In this document: positions 37,100 through 45,060 of the stretch, piece by piece
Layout of the letters: each line of letters opens with the position of its first letter
Position numbering within the stretch: position 1 is the first letter of the stretch
From: Flavivirga jejuensis
GTDB lineage: Bacteria > Bacteroidota > Bacteroidia > Flavobacteriales > Flavobacteriaceae
Assembly (NCBI RefSeq): GCF_030540765.1
Contig: NZ_JAUOEL010000007.1
Coordinates: 299,794 to 363,793, forward strand
Reading direction: 5' to 3'
Length of the DNA stretch: 64,000 nt
The notes under the pieces: generated by a model
What the model was told of the DNA's origin: nothing
Seen by the model: only the letters and a program-made list of their open reading frames with translations
Databases searched by the model: none
Translations under genes and position numbers: made by a program

Positions 37100-39073
37100 G
37101 TGAAAATATTAGACCGATACATCCTAACCACATATCTTAAAACTTTCATCAGTGTATTTATAATACTCATGATGATATTTATTTTACAGACCATTTGGCT
37201 TTATATTAAAGAACTAGCAGGTAAAGACTTAGATATCGTAATTATCGTCAAGTTTTTAGTTTACTTTATGCCTAAACTAATCCCTTTAGTATTACCACTT
37301 ACTATCTTACTAGCATCCATTATGGTATTTGGATCCTTTGCTGAAAACTATGAGTTTGCTGCTATGAAATCAACTGGCATCTCTTTACAGCGTGCCATGT
37401 CTGGTCTTAGTATTTTTATAGTTATTCTAGGTATTATTACTTTTTTCTTTTCGAACAACGTGATTCCGTGGGCAGAGCTCAACTCTTATAATTTACGAAG
37501 AAACATAGCGAAGCTAAAACCAGCAATGCTACTAGCTGAAGGTCAGTTTAATGAAGTAGGAGCCTATAATATAAAATTCGCCGACAAACATGGCAATAAC
37601 GATCAATATTTAAAGGATATTATCATACATATAAAAGGAGCAGATGGCAAAAAAAATGCTACCACAATAAAATCTAAAACAGGAGAACTTGCAAGCGAAA
37701 AAGATTCAAATGTTTTAAAACTTATATTATTAGACGGTAATTATTATAGCGATTTCACATCTAAAACAAAAAAAAGCAAAGACAAAAACCCGTTTGCAAA
37801 AAGTACTTTTGAAAAATATACAATTAGCATAGATTTATCTAAGCTCAATGATGTTGATTTTGATGAAAAATCGCAAACAGATAAATACAATATGCTCGAT
37901 GTTCTTGGTTTAAAAAAAACCATAGATTCGCTTTCAAAAAAAAGAGAAGCTAGTTTTCGCTCCTTATCAAAAAATTTACTTCAACGATCTAATGTTTCCA
38001 AAAAGATTAAAACAAAAGAACCCATTAATGATTCTATTAATGATTCTATTTATGATGGCAATCTTTTAGAACTATTTAGCCCTGCTAAAAAGGCTGAATT
38101 GATTGAGACTACTTCAAGAACCATAACAAGTGCAAAACAAATTATTGTTTCAAGAGAAAAAACAAGAAAAGACACTAAAATTTATATTAATAAGCATGTT
38201 ATTTCATTACACGAAAAATTTGCTTTAGGCTTTGCTTGCATTATCTTGTTTTTTGTTGGAGCTCCTTTAGGTGCCTTAATACGCAAAGGAGGTATTGGTT
38301 TACCTATGGTAATAGCTATACTACTATTTTTATCTTATCACTTTATTGGCATTTTTGCCACAAATAGCGCAAAAGGTGGTAATCTTAGCCCAGTACTAGC
38401 CAGTTGGTTTTCAACGTTAACAATGTTGCCTCTTGGATTCTTTTTAACTAAAAGAGCCACGGCTGACAGCAGTTTATTTGGGGATATCAACATTATTGAG
38501 CCTTTAAAGAAAATCTTTAATATTAAAGAAAAAAATGCTGTAGATTATAAGTTCTTATCTCCTTATAAAGATGAAGAACTTATCAATATAATCAATAACT
38601 ATGAAACACTTGGGCATGATGAAAAAATCCGTTATGAAGCTATAAAATTATTAAATAGCCGAGGTCTTTCTATAGAACAAATCCGAGAAAAAGGAGTGCG
38701 CATCAATACTAATTATGATATTTCTGAACGTCTAGTAAAAAGCTATAAAAGAGCTTCAAAATGGGCTCTTGTTTTATATAGTATAGGAGCTTTGCTAGTT
38801 ATTCTATATTTTATAAGTAATAATAACAAATTACCATTATTAGCATCTATATCCAGTAAACTCTGTATTGCTGCATTCATTATATTTGTAACTTACTATA
38901 TAAAGTCATTATTTAACACATCTAAGTTTTATAACCACATTCAAAAGAAAGATAAAAAACCTAGCTTGTTTCTTTTATTTATTGGGTTTCCTCTATATAT
39001 AATTTCATTTATGTTTTTAAATGTAAAAATTAAGGAAGACTTGATGCTAAATTGTTTAAAATCTTTAAAATAA
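37100..39073 (+). CDS. LptF/LptG-family permease with long C-terminus
   Basis: An inner-membrane subunit of the lipopolysaccharide exporter, 657 residues, start GTG 37100 (VKILDRYILTTYLKTF). The YjgP/YjgQ core (residues 1-450) has the N-terminal LDRYILTTYLKTFISVFIIL, PLVLPLTILLASIMVFGSFAENYEFAAMKSTGISL, a periplasmic beta domain and the three C-terminal helices (FALGFACIILFFVGAPLGALIRKGGIG). About 200 further residues carry two or three more helices, an extension I recall in flavobacterial homologues. F and G paralogues cannot be told apart here. Confidence 0.9.
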   Translation: MKILDRYILTTYLKTFISVFIILMMIFILQTIWLYIKELAGKDLDIVIIVKFLVYFMPKLIPLVLPLTILLASIMVFGSFAENYEFAAMKSTGISLQRAMSGLSIFIVILGIITFFFSNNVIPWAELNSYNLRRNIAKLKPAMLLAEGQFNEVGAYNIKFADKHGNNDQYLKDIIIHIKGADGKKNATTIKSKTGELASEKDSNVLKLILLDGNYYSDFTSKTKKSKDKNPFAKSTFEKYTISIDLSKLNDVDFDEKSQTDKYNMLDVLGLKKTIDSLSKKREASFRSLSKNLLQRSNVSKKIKTKEPINDSINDSIYDGNLLELFSPAKKAELIETTSRTITSAKQIIVSREKTRKDTKIYINKHVISLHEKFALGFACIILFFVGAPLGALIRKGGIGLPMVIAILLFLSYHFIGIFATNSAKGGNLSPVLASWFSTLTMLPLGFFLTKRATADSSLFGDINIIEPLKKIFNIKEKNAVDYKFLSPYKDEELINIINNYETLGHDEKIRYEAIKLLNSRGLSIEQIREKGVRINTNYDISERLVKSYKRASKWALVLYSIGALLVILYFISNNNKLPLLASISSKLCIAAFIIFVTYYIKSLFNTSKFYNHIQKKDKKPSLFLLFIGFPLYIISFMFLNVKIKEDLMLNCLKSLK

Positions 39074-39089
39074 GCAATACCTTTGTATT

Positions 39090-40253
39090 ATGATAGCAGA
39101 TACTATGACACAAAATACGACCTCTAAATTAAAGTTAAATACCATACACGAAGCCATTGATGATATTAGAAATGGAAAAGTGATTATTGTTGTTGATGAT
39201 GAAAATCGCGAAAATGAAGGTGATTTCGTGGCTGCAGCCGATAAGGTAACGCCAGAAATGATAAATTTTATGGCAACACATGGCAGAGGTCTTATATGTG
39301 CGCCTTTAACAGAAAATAGATGTAAAGAACTAGAGCTTAATATGATGGTACGTAATAATACCGATCCTATGGAAACAGCCTTTACTGTATCTGTAGATTT
39401 ACGAGGCGGTAGTGTTACAACAGGTATTTCGGCAAGCGATAGAGCAGAAACGGTTAAAGCTTTAATTGATCCAAGTACGAAACCATTTGAATTAGCACGA
39501 CCTGGTCATATTTTCCCCTTAGTTGCTAAAGAAGGAGGCGTTTTAAGAAGAACAGGACATACTGAAGCAGCCATTGATTTTGCTAGGTTAGCAGGCTTAA
39601 AACCCGCTGGTGTTATTGTTGAAATTATGAATAACGATGGTACTATGGCACGTTTACCAGAGCTTATTGATGTTGCAAAAAAATTAGACCTAAAAATTGT
39701 TTCTATTGAAGATTTAGTAGCATATAGAATGCAACATGATTCTTTAATTGATAAAAAAGAAGATTTCCAAATTGAAACTCGTTTTGGAAGTTTTAGATTA
39801 AGAGCCTACAAGCAAACCACTAATGATCAAATACATATAGCATTAACAAAAGGTCAATGGAAAGATAATGAAGAGGTTATTACAAGAATAAACTCGACCT
39901 TAGTTAATAACGATATTTTAGGAACCCTTACTAATAATGTAGATACCCAATTAGTTAACATGTTCAATGTTATTAATAATGAAGGAAAAGGTGCTATCAT
40001 ATTCATTAATCAAGAATCTCAATCTATGAATATTTTAAAACGTCTATCCGTTTTAAAAGAAAACCAGAATTCTAGCGACATATTTAAAGCTCCTAGAATA
40101 AATATGGACGCAAGAGATTTTGGTATTGGTGCACAAATATTACATGATTTAAATATTCATAAACTAAGATTAATTTCTAACGCAGAAGAGCATACTAAGC
40201 GTGTTGGCTTAATAGGATATGGCTTAGAGATTGTAGATTATGTGAAATATTAA
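39090..40253 (+). CDS. ribB: DHBP synthase RibB with degenerate RibA domain
   Basis: A 387-residue riboflavin-pathway protein. Residues 14-215 are a complete 3,4-dihydroxy-2-butanone 4-phosphate synthase (VVDDENRENEGDFV, THGRGLICAPL, RAETVKALIDPS, PGHIFPLVAKEGGVLRRTGHTEAAIDFARLAGL). The C-terminal part resembles GTP cyclohydrolase II but lacks its zinc cysteines: where RibA has HSECLTGD and CDCG the text reads NSTLVNNDILGTL and NNVDTQL, and EGRGIGL is replaced by NQESQSMNI. The second half is therefore probably not a cyclohydrolase. It ends 4 bp into the convergent GH16 gene. Confidence 0.92.
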   Translation: MIADTMTQNTTSKLKLNTIHEAIDDIRNGKVIIVVDDENRENEGDFVAAADKVTPEMINFMATHGRGLICAPLTENRCKELELNMMVRNNTDPMETAFTVSVDLRGGSVTTGISASDRAETVKALIDPSTKPFELARPGHIFPLVAKEGGVLRRTGHTEAAIDFARLAGLKPAGVIVEIMNNDGTMARLPELIDVAKKLDLKIVSIEDLVAYRMQHDSLIDKKEDFQIETRFGSFRLRAYKQTTNDQIHIALTKGQWKDNEEVITRINSTLVNNDILGTLTNNVDTQLVNMFNVINNEGKGAIIFINQESQSMNILKRLSVLKENQNSSDIFKAPRINMDARDFGIGAQILHDLNIHKLRLISNAEEHTKRVGLIGYGLEIVDYVKY

Positions 40254-41413
40254 TTTATAACCACTTTTTTAACTAGCTTTTTAGTGCCAGAATAAATTTC
40301 TAACAAATAAATCCCAGGATTTAAATGGGTTACATCTAACCTATTACTTCCTTTTGTTTTGTTTAATATACGAGTACCTAAAAGATCATAAAGTACCACA
40401 CGATTTATAGTTCCAGTAGCAGTTATATTTATATAAGTATTTGCTGGATTTGGAAATATTTTAACCGTATTATTATTAAAACCTTCAGTACTGAGGGCTG
40501 TATTTTGATAAACGCGTACATAATCAATAACCATGCTGCTTTCTGTAAAAGCAGGATCAATAGCTCCTGCAACACCTCCCATGGCAACATTAAGCAATAT
40601 ATATTGGTCTTCAAAAAATGGCCAGGTACTACCATTTTTAACTGTGGGATTGTAAGTAAAAAAAACAACACCATCTAATAAAAAAGTAATCTGATCTGGT
40701 GACCAATTTACGGAATACACATGAAAATTATTAGCAACATCTGTAGCTAAAATAGTTCCTTTATTTGGATTACCTCCATGACAACATGGGGTATGCAATG
40801 CGCTAGAAACTTCGTTTAAAGCATCAAGACCATGCTCCATAATATCTATTTCTCCACAAACTGGCCAATTTACCGAACCGAAACTACTATCCCAAAAGCC
40901 TCCGTTTTCATTTATATTTTTACCTAAAGTCCAAATAGCGGGCCATGTGCCATCTCCACTGGGTAATTTTGCCCGAACATCTACCCTGCCATAAGTAAAT
41001 GCAAATTTAGAATTCAACCGTGCTGATGTATAAGATTTTGTTAATCCTTGATCTGTAAAATTTTCTTTTTTTGCTACTATATTTAAAGCCCCAGAATTGT
41101 CCACAAAAGAATTATCAATGCGATTTGTATAATGCTGCTCCTCTTGATTAGCCCAACCAACTCCTGGTATTATTATTTGGGTTTGATGATGCCAGTTGTC
41201 TGGATTAACACTCCCTTCTATATCAAACTCATCTGCCCAAACTAAATCGGTATAAATAACATCCAAAGCATTAGGATCTATCTGTATTGTTTCATAATCG
41301 ATAGCATCGATTAAATAGGTTCCTGCAGAGAAATCAATAGGAGTTTCTTGCGCAAAAACCAATTGACAAACAAAAAGAGGTAAAACAAATAATTTAAAGT
41401 AGTTTAGTTTCAT
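40250..41413 (-). CDS. Secreted GH16 glycanase with type IX sorting tail
   Basis: A 387-residue exported enzyme. Signal peptide residues 1-22 (VLPLFVCQLVFAQ). The GH16 domain covers residues 50-300, with the catalytic motif GEIDIMEHG (E188 nucleophile, D190, E193 acid/base) and WPAIWTLGKN, HVYSVNWSPDQITFLLDG. Residues about 318-387 are a type IX secretion C-terminal domain (KIFPNPANTYINI, LYDLLGTRI, LNPGIYLLEIYSG, KKVVIN). The beta-bulge form of EIDIME suggests a laminarinase-like beta-glucanase, consistent with marine algal polysaccharide use. No PUL genes are adjacent. Confidence 0.92.
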   Translation of the reverse strand: MKLNYFKLFVLPLFVCQLVFAQETPIDFSAGTYLIDAIDYETIQIDPNALDVIYTDLVWADEFDIEGSVNPDNWHHQTQIIIPGVGWANQEEQHYTNRIDNSFVDNSGALNIVAKKENFTDQGLTKSYTSARLNSKFAFTYGRVDVRAKLPSGDGTWPAIWTLGKNINENGGFWDSSFGSVNWPVCGEIDIMEHGLDALNEVSSALHTPCCHGGNPNKGTILATDVANNFHVYSVNWSPDQITFLLDGVVFFTYNPTVKNGSTWPFFEDQYILLNVAMGGVAGAIDPAFTESSMVIDYVRVYQNTALSTEGFNNNTVKIFPNPANTYINITATGTINRVVLYDLLGTRILNKTKGSNRLDVTHLNPGIYLLEIYSGTKKLVKKVVIN

Positions 41414-41519
41414 AGCTTAATTAAAAAAAACAAAATTAACACTAAACATCTTCTCACAAAAGTTTCAAACCCCTACAAAAACCATACAAAAAGCTAAAGC
41501 ATGTTAATTCTTTACTAAA

Positions 41520-41550
41520 TAGTGTCTGTTTACGATCAAGCCAGGCACTA
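41520..41550. mobile_element. 31-bp relic of MITE family A, supplies a stop codon
   Basis: TAGTGTCTGTTTACGAT then CAAGCCAGGCACTA: both ends carry family A terminal sequence (TAGTGTCTG and, reversed, TAGTGCCTGG), and the inside GTCTGTTTACGA matches the right end of the element at 1046-1210. The whole interior is lost. Its right end (41548-41550) is the TAG stop of the DegT gene read on the minus strand. Confidence 0.6.
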
Positions 41551-42741
41551 AATAAAAGATTTTATAACATGAACCATTTTATTGGCTCTTTCCTTTACTT
41601 CTTCTTCAGACCAAGATAATTTTATTAAACAAGAAATATTTCTGGCTATATAGTGATCTGACTGAGTAAATTCTTTTGTCTTTAAATATTCAAGGCCTTT
41701 TTTAACTTCTGAAGAAATTGGAAATAACGATTTCAAATTTGTTAAATGATCCCATTTTCTAATATAATGCCAATTATTATCATAATAATGAAAACAAACA
41801 TCGACACCATTCTGCTTAAAAGCTTCAGATACTTTTCTGGTAATTTCTAAATCTGGTAAGAAAAAGTTTAAAAATGCATAACTCTCTTCCCCGCCTTCTG
41901 GAACTGTTCTAAAGCTAACTTCAGGAATTTGAGATAACGCTTCACGAATAATTGTGTAGTTTTTCTTTTGAATAGCCAAAAACTCTGGTAACCTTTTTAC
42001 CTGTGCTAATCCTACGGCTGCATGCAATTCTGAAATTCTAAAATTATAACCTAAAAAGGGATGCGTTTCCGCTCCTCTGTCATTACCAACGTGGTCATGT
42101 CCATGATCACTGTAATGATCTGCATTCGTATAATATGCTTCATTATTTGTAATAACGGCTCCTCCTTCTCCACATGTAATCGTTTTTACAAAATCAAAAG
42201 AAAAACAACCAAGATCTCCAATACTTCCTAGGGGTTTACCATGATAGGTTCCTCCTATTGCTTGACAGGCATCTTCAACTAATAATAAATTATGCGTATC
42301 ACAAATAGTCTGTATGGTGTCCATATCCCCCATACTTCCACACATTTGCACAACCATAACGGCTTTGGTTTTTGAAGTAATTGCAGCTTCAACTGCTTTA
42401 GGATCTACCGCTAAAGTATCATCAATATCAACTAAAACAGGAATGGCACCAAGCATCATAATAGCTTCAAAACTGGCTACAAACGTAAATGCTGGCATAA
42501 TAACCTCGTCTCCTGCTCCAACTCCAGCGGATGCTAATGCCACAGAAACTGCTGCTGTTCCACTCGAAACAAGTTGTACATGTTTTGTTTTAAAAGATTC
42601 TTGTAATGCCGCTTCTAGTTCTTTCGATTTCCAATGTCCGTTACGCATACCATCAAAACCATAACGCATTAAAACGCCATTATCTAAAACATCGTTAACT
42701 TCCTTACGTTCTAATTCTCCAAATAATTCAAATCCAGGCAT
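41548..42741 (-). CDS. DegT/DnrJ/EryC1/StrS-family aminotransferase
   Basis: A 397-residue PLP enzyme that normally aminates keto-sugars. Visible are LVSSGTAAVSVALASAGVGAGDEVIMPAFTF near residue 65, LVEDACQAIGGTYHGKPLG, and the lysine motif SFDFVKTITCGEGGAVIT, then GYNFRISELHAAVGLAQ. No sugar-nucleotide genes are adjacent, so the substrate is unknown. The stop codon is provided by a MITE relic, so the natural C-terminus may have been changed. The nitroreductase gene is 23 bp upstream on the same strand. Confidence 0.9.
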   Translation of the reverse strand: MPGFELFGELERKEVNDVLDNGVLMRYGFDGMRNGHWKSKELEAALQESFKTKHVQLVSSGTAAVSVALASAGVGAGDEVIMPAFTFVASFEAIMMLGAIPVLVDIDDTLAVDPKAVEAAITSKTKAVMVVQMCGSMGDMDTIQTICDTHNLLLVEDACQAIGGTYHGKPLGSIGDLGCFSFDFVKTITCGEGGAVITNNEAYYTNADHYSDHGHDHVGNDRGAETHPFLGYNFRISELHAAVGLAQVKRLPEFLAIQKKNYTIIREALSQIPEVSFRTVPEGGEESYAFLNFFLPDLEITRKVSEAFKQNGVDVCFHYYDNNWHYIRKWDHLTNLKSLFPISSEVKKGLEYLKTKEFTQSDHYIARNISCLIKLSWSEEEVKERANKMVHVIKSFI

Positions 42742-42764
42742 AAAAAATATAGTTGTTTTTTAAT

Positions 42765-43394
42765 TTATAATTCAATTATAGCATCACCTATTGGTTTTCT
42801 AACTTTTTCAAATTCAGAAAACATATCGTCTTCTGCTCTATAACCTACAGGTAATAATAATACTGATTGTAATTTCATTTTATCTAATCCTAAAATAGTA
42901 TCGTATTCTCTTGGTAAAAACCCTTCCATCGGACATGAATCAATACCTTCTACAGCACATACTGTCATTAAATTCCCTAATGATATATACGCTTGGTTTT
43001 TAGACCATTGCTGACGTTCTTCAACAGACATCTTTTTCATCTTATCTATAAGTTCTAATCTATAAGGGTCTAAAACCGTATCTGATGTTTCTCTGATAGA
43101 CTTAATATTAGCATAGTACTTATTAATATCTTCCTCCGTAATGTTATTTTGAATACAGATTACTAGTAAATGTGATGCTTCTAAAACTTGTTTCTGGTAA
43201 AAAGAATGTTTTACTAACATCTCTCTCAGAGCTTTATTTTCAATAACTATTAATTTAATGGTTTGAAGTCCAAAAGAAGTTGCTGTTAAATTAAAAGCTT
43301 CCTTTAAAGTATTAAGTTTTGTGTTTGAAAGCTTTTTATTCTCATCAAATTTTTTAGTAGCATAACGCCATTTTAACTGTTTTATAGTATCCAT
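42765..43394 (-). CDS. NAD(P)H-dependent nitroreductase-family flavoprotein
   Basis: A 209-residue FMN oxidoreductase of the NfsB-like group. The FMN phosphate region is LKWRYATKKFDENKKLS, the central part has TATSFGLQTIKLIVI, and the C-terminus LGLDKMKLQSVLLLPVGYRAEDD is the usual flavin-binding strand. It may reduce quinones or nitro compounds. It precedes the DegT gene and may share its transcript. Confidence 0.88.
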   Translation of the reverse strand: MDTIKQLKWRYATKKFDENKKLSNTKLNTLKEAFNLTATSFGLQTIKLIVIENKALREMLVKHSFYQKQVLEASHLLVICIQNNITEEDINKYYANIKSIRETSDTVLDPYRLELIDKMKKMSVEERQQWSKNQAYISLGNLMTVCAVEGIDSCPMEGFLPREYDTILGLDKMKLQSVLLLPVGYRAEDDMFSEFEKVRKPIGDAIIEL

Positions 43395-43512
43395 TTCATA
43401 TTAATATATCTGCAAAAATAAGGTTTGATATTTTGTTTTTTACAATATTAGAGGATAAAATAATTAGACATAATTATGCGTAAAATTATTTTTTGAAAAA
43501 GTTTGTATTTTA

Positions 43513-43544
43513 TTTGAAAGAAATAAAAAAGGGTTCTATATTTG
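43513..43544 (+). promoter_or_regulatory. Bacteroidota-type promoter of tRNA-Ser
   Basis: TTTG at 43513-43516 (-33) and TATATTTG at 43537-43544 (-7) are 20 bp apart, an almost ideal primary-sigma promoter for this phylum, 37 bp upstream of the tRNA. Confidence 0.78.
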
Positions 43545-43580
43545 CACCCGCATTCAGCGAATAGCTGATGAGGCACTCAA

Positions 43581-43665
43581 GGAGAAATGGCAGAGTGGTC
43601 GAATGCGGCAGTCTTGAAAACTGTTGAGGGTCACACCTCCGGGGGTTCGAATCCCTCTTTCTCCG
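43581..43665 (+). tRNA. tRNA-Ser (anticodon UGA)
   Basis: An 85-base class II tRNA. The acceptor stem GGAGAAA pairs with TTTCTCC and the discriminator is G. The anticodon stem GCAGT/ACTGT encloses CTTGAAA with anticodon TGA. A long variable arm (TTGAGGGTCACACCTCCGG) precedes the T-arm GGGTTCGAATCCC region. Its last 12 bases start the 17-bp repeat found again at 60651, showing that a mobile element inserted here. Confidence 0.95.
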
Positions 43666-43670
43666 CTGAG
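43654..43670. repeat. Left attachment repeat of the genomic island (attL)
   Basis: CCTCTTTCTCCGCTGAG covers the 3' end of tRNA-Ser plus five bases. The identical 17 bases are at 60651-60667. Similarity resumes in the following 60 bp (TTTTTTAATTTTAT, AAATAATAGCAAAAA) at both ends. Confidence 0.85.
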
Positions 43671-43688
43671 AATTTACTAAATTCTACT

Positions 43689-43722
43689 AAAAACCCGTAA
43701 ACATTATGTTTACGGGTTTTTT
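43689..43722 (+). terminator. Terminator after tRNA-Ser
   Basis: AAACCCGTAAACA / TGTTTACGGGTTT with a short TTA loop, followed by six T, 24 bp after the tRNA end. Confidence 0.88.
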
Positions 43723-43762
43723 AATTTTATTAAATGCCAAATAATAGCAAAAATCACCAAAT

Positions 43763-43782
43763 AAAAAGGGGCTAATTCGGGG
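43763..43782. repeat. Island subterminal repeat, left copy
   Basis: AAAAAGGGGCTAATTCGGGG is repeated exactly at 60566-60585, inside the opposite end of the island. Directly after it the GGTTATTCGGGGTCAGTT complement at 43802-43819 forms an inverted partner. These could be integrase arm-binding sites or transposition remnants. Confidence 0.65.
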
Positions 43783-43903
43783 TCACTTACACCCCTCTTC
43801 AACTGACCCCGAATAACCTAAAAAAACCTGTAAACAAAGGACTTACGTTAATTATTTTTTATTTTATTTTTTGTAATTTGAAAGAGAAATAACAAGAAAT
43901 ACT

Positions 43904-44833
43904 ATGAATAATTCATTTTCATTACTTTTTTATATTAAAAAGTATAAAGCAGATAATAATGGTAAAGCAAACATTTACCTCAGAATAACTCTAAATGGTC
44001 AACGAGTCGAATTAAGTATTAGGCGTAAAGTATTAGTTGACAAATGGAACTCTGATATGAATATGACTCGGGGGAATTCTGAAAAATCTCTGGGCATTAA
44101 TAGATATATCAGTACAATCAAAAATAAGATATACACCATTGAACAACGAAGTGTATCTGAAGGCAAACCTATTACTGCAATCTCTCTTAGAGATTCGTAT
44201 TTAGGCAAAGACTCCAGTAAAAAAATGCTTCTTGAAATCTTTGAAGACCACAATAAAAGAGTAAATAAACTTGTTGGTAGTGACTTTGCTACAGGAACAG
44301 CAGAACGCTACAGGACAGCTAAAAAGCATGTCTCTGAATATATTCAAAAAGAATATGGAGCTAAAGATATTTTAGTCAAAGATGTTGACCACAAATTTAT
44401 AACTGAATTTGAATACTATTTAAAAACCGAAAGAAACTGTGGGCATAATACAGCCATTAAATACATTACTAATTTTAAAAAGATAATTCGAATTGCTTTT
44501 GCAAATGATTGGATTGATAAAGACCCATTTCTTCATTGGAAAGCGAAGTTAAAAACTGTAGATAGAGAATTTTTAACAGAGGAAGAAATTCAAAAAATGG
44601 TGGAAAAGGAATTGCATACTGAACGTTTAGACCAAGTAAAAGATATTTTTATTTTTTGCTGTTTTACAGGTTTAGCATATGCAGATGTCAAAAAACTATC
44701 TAAAGACGATATAGTTATTGGCATTGACGGTGATAAATGGATTAAAATTATATTTCAATCCTCTTCAATCAAAAGCAAATCTTATTTAAAAATAAGAACC
44801 AATTTTATGAGTATTAAAAATGTATTCTCTTAA
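43904..44833 (+). pseudogene. Tyrosine recombinase (CTn-type integrase), C-terminus lost
   Basis: A 309-codon frame that matches Bacteroidota conjugative-transposon integrases. It has the Arm-DNA-binding domain (FSLLFYIKKYKADNNGKANIYLRI), the SAM-like core-binding domain (ATGTAERYRTAKKHVSEYIQ, YYLKTERNCGHNTAIKYITNFKKIIRIAFAND), and only the start of the catalytic domain (EFLTEEEIQKM, FCCFTGLAYADVKKLSKDDI). After about residue 280 the text no longer fits the family, and the H-x-x-R box and catalytic tyrosine are absent. The gene should therefore be inactive. It stands next to tRNA-Ser, as expected for the island's own integrase. Confidence 0.85.
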
Positions 44834-45006
44834 TTTTTATTGTTTTAATAGTTTTAAAAAAGATGTTTTGTCTTTTACTTATTAGAAGGTGAACCTTTTT
44901 GAAAACTGAAACTCGATTAGTTATTTTTATGTATAATTATAAGGATTTTATTCCCAATATTCGAGAAATCTCAATTCATAATATTTCTTCAAATAGCACC
45001 AAAATT

Positions 45007-45040
45007 AAAATAGACCTAATCATTTGGTTAGGTCTATTTT
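45007..45040 (-). terminator. Terminator at the end of the iron-uptake operon
   Basis: AAAATAGACCTAA / TTAGGTCTATTTT with an 8-base loop, 21 bp after the PepSY gene stop. The 173 bp before it, after the integrase remnant, hold nothing recognisable. Confidence 0.85.
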
Positions 45041-45060
45041 AGTAATGATTAAAATTTGTT

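Noticed and set aside
42314-42664. 116-codon frame opposite the DegT gene
   Set aside because: Antisense shadow of a conserved PLP enzyme.
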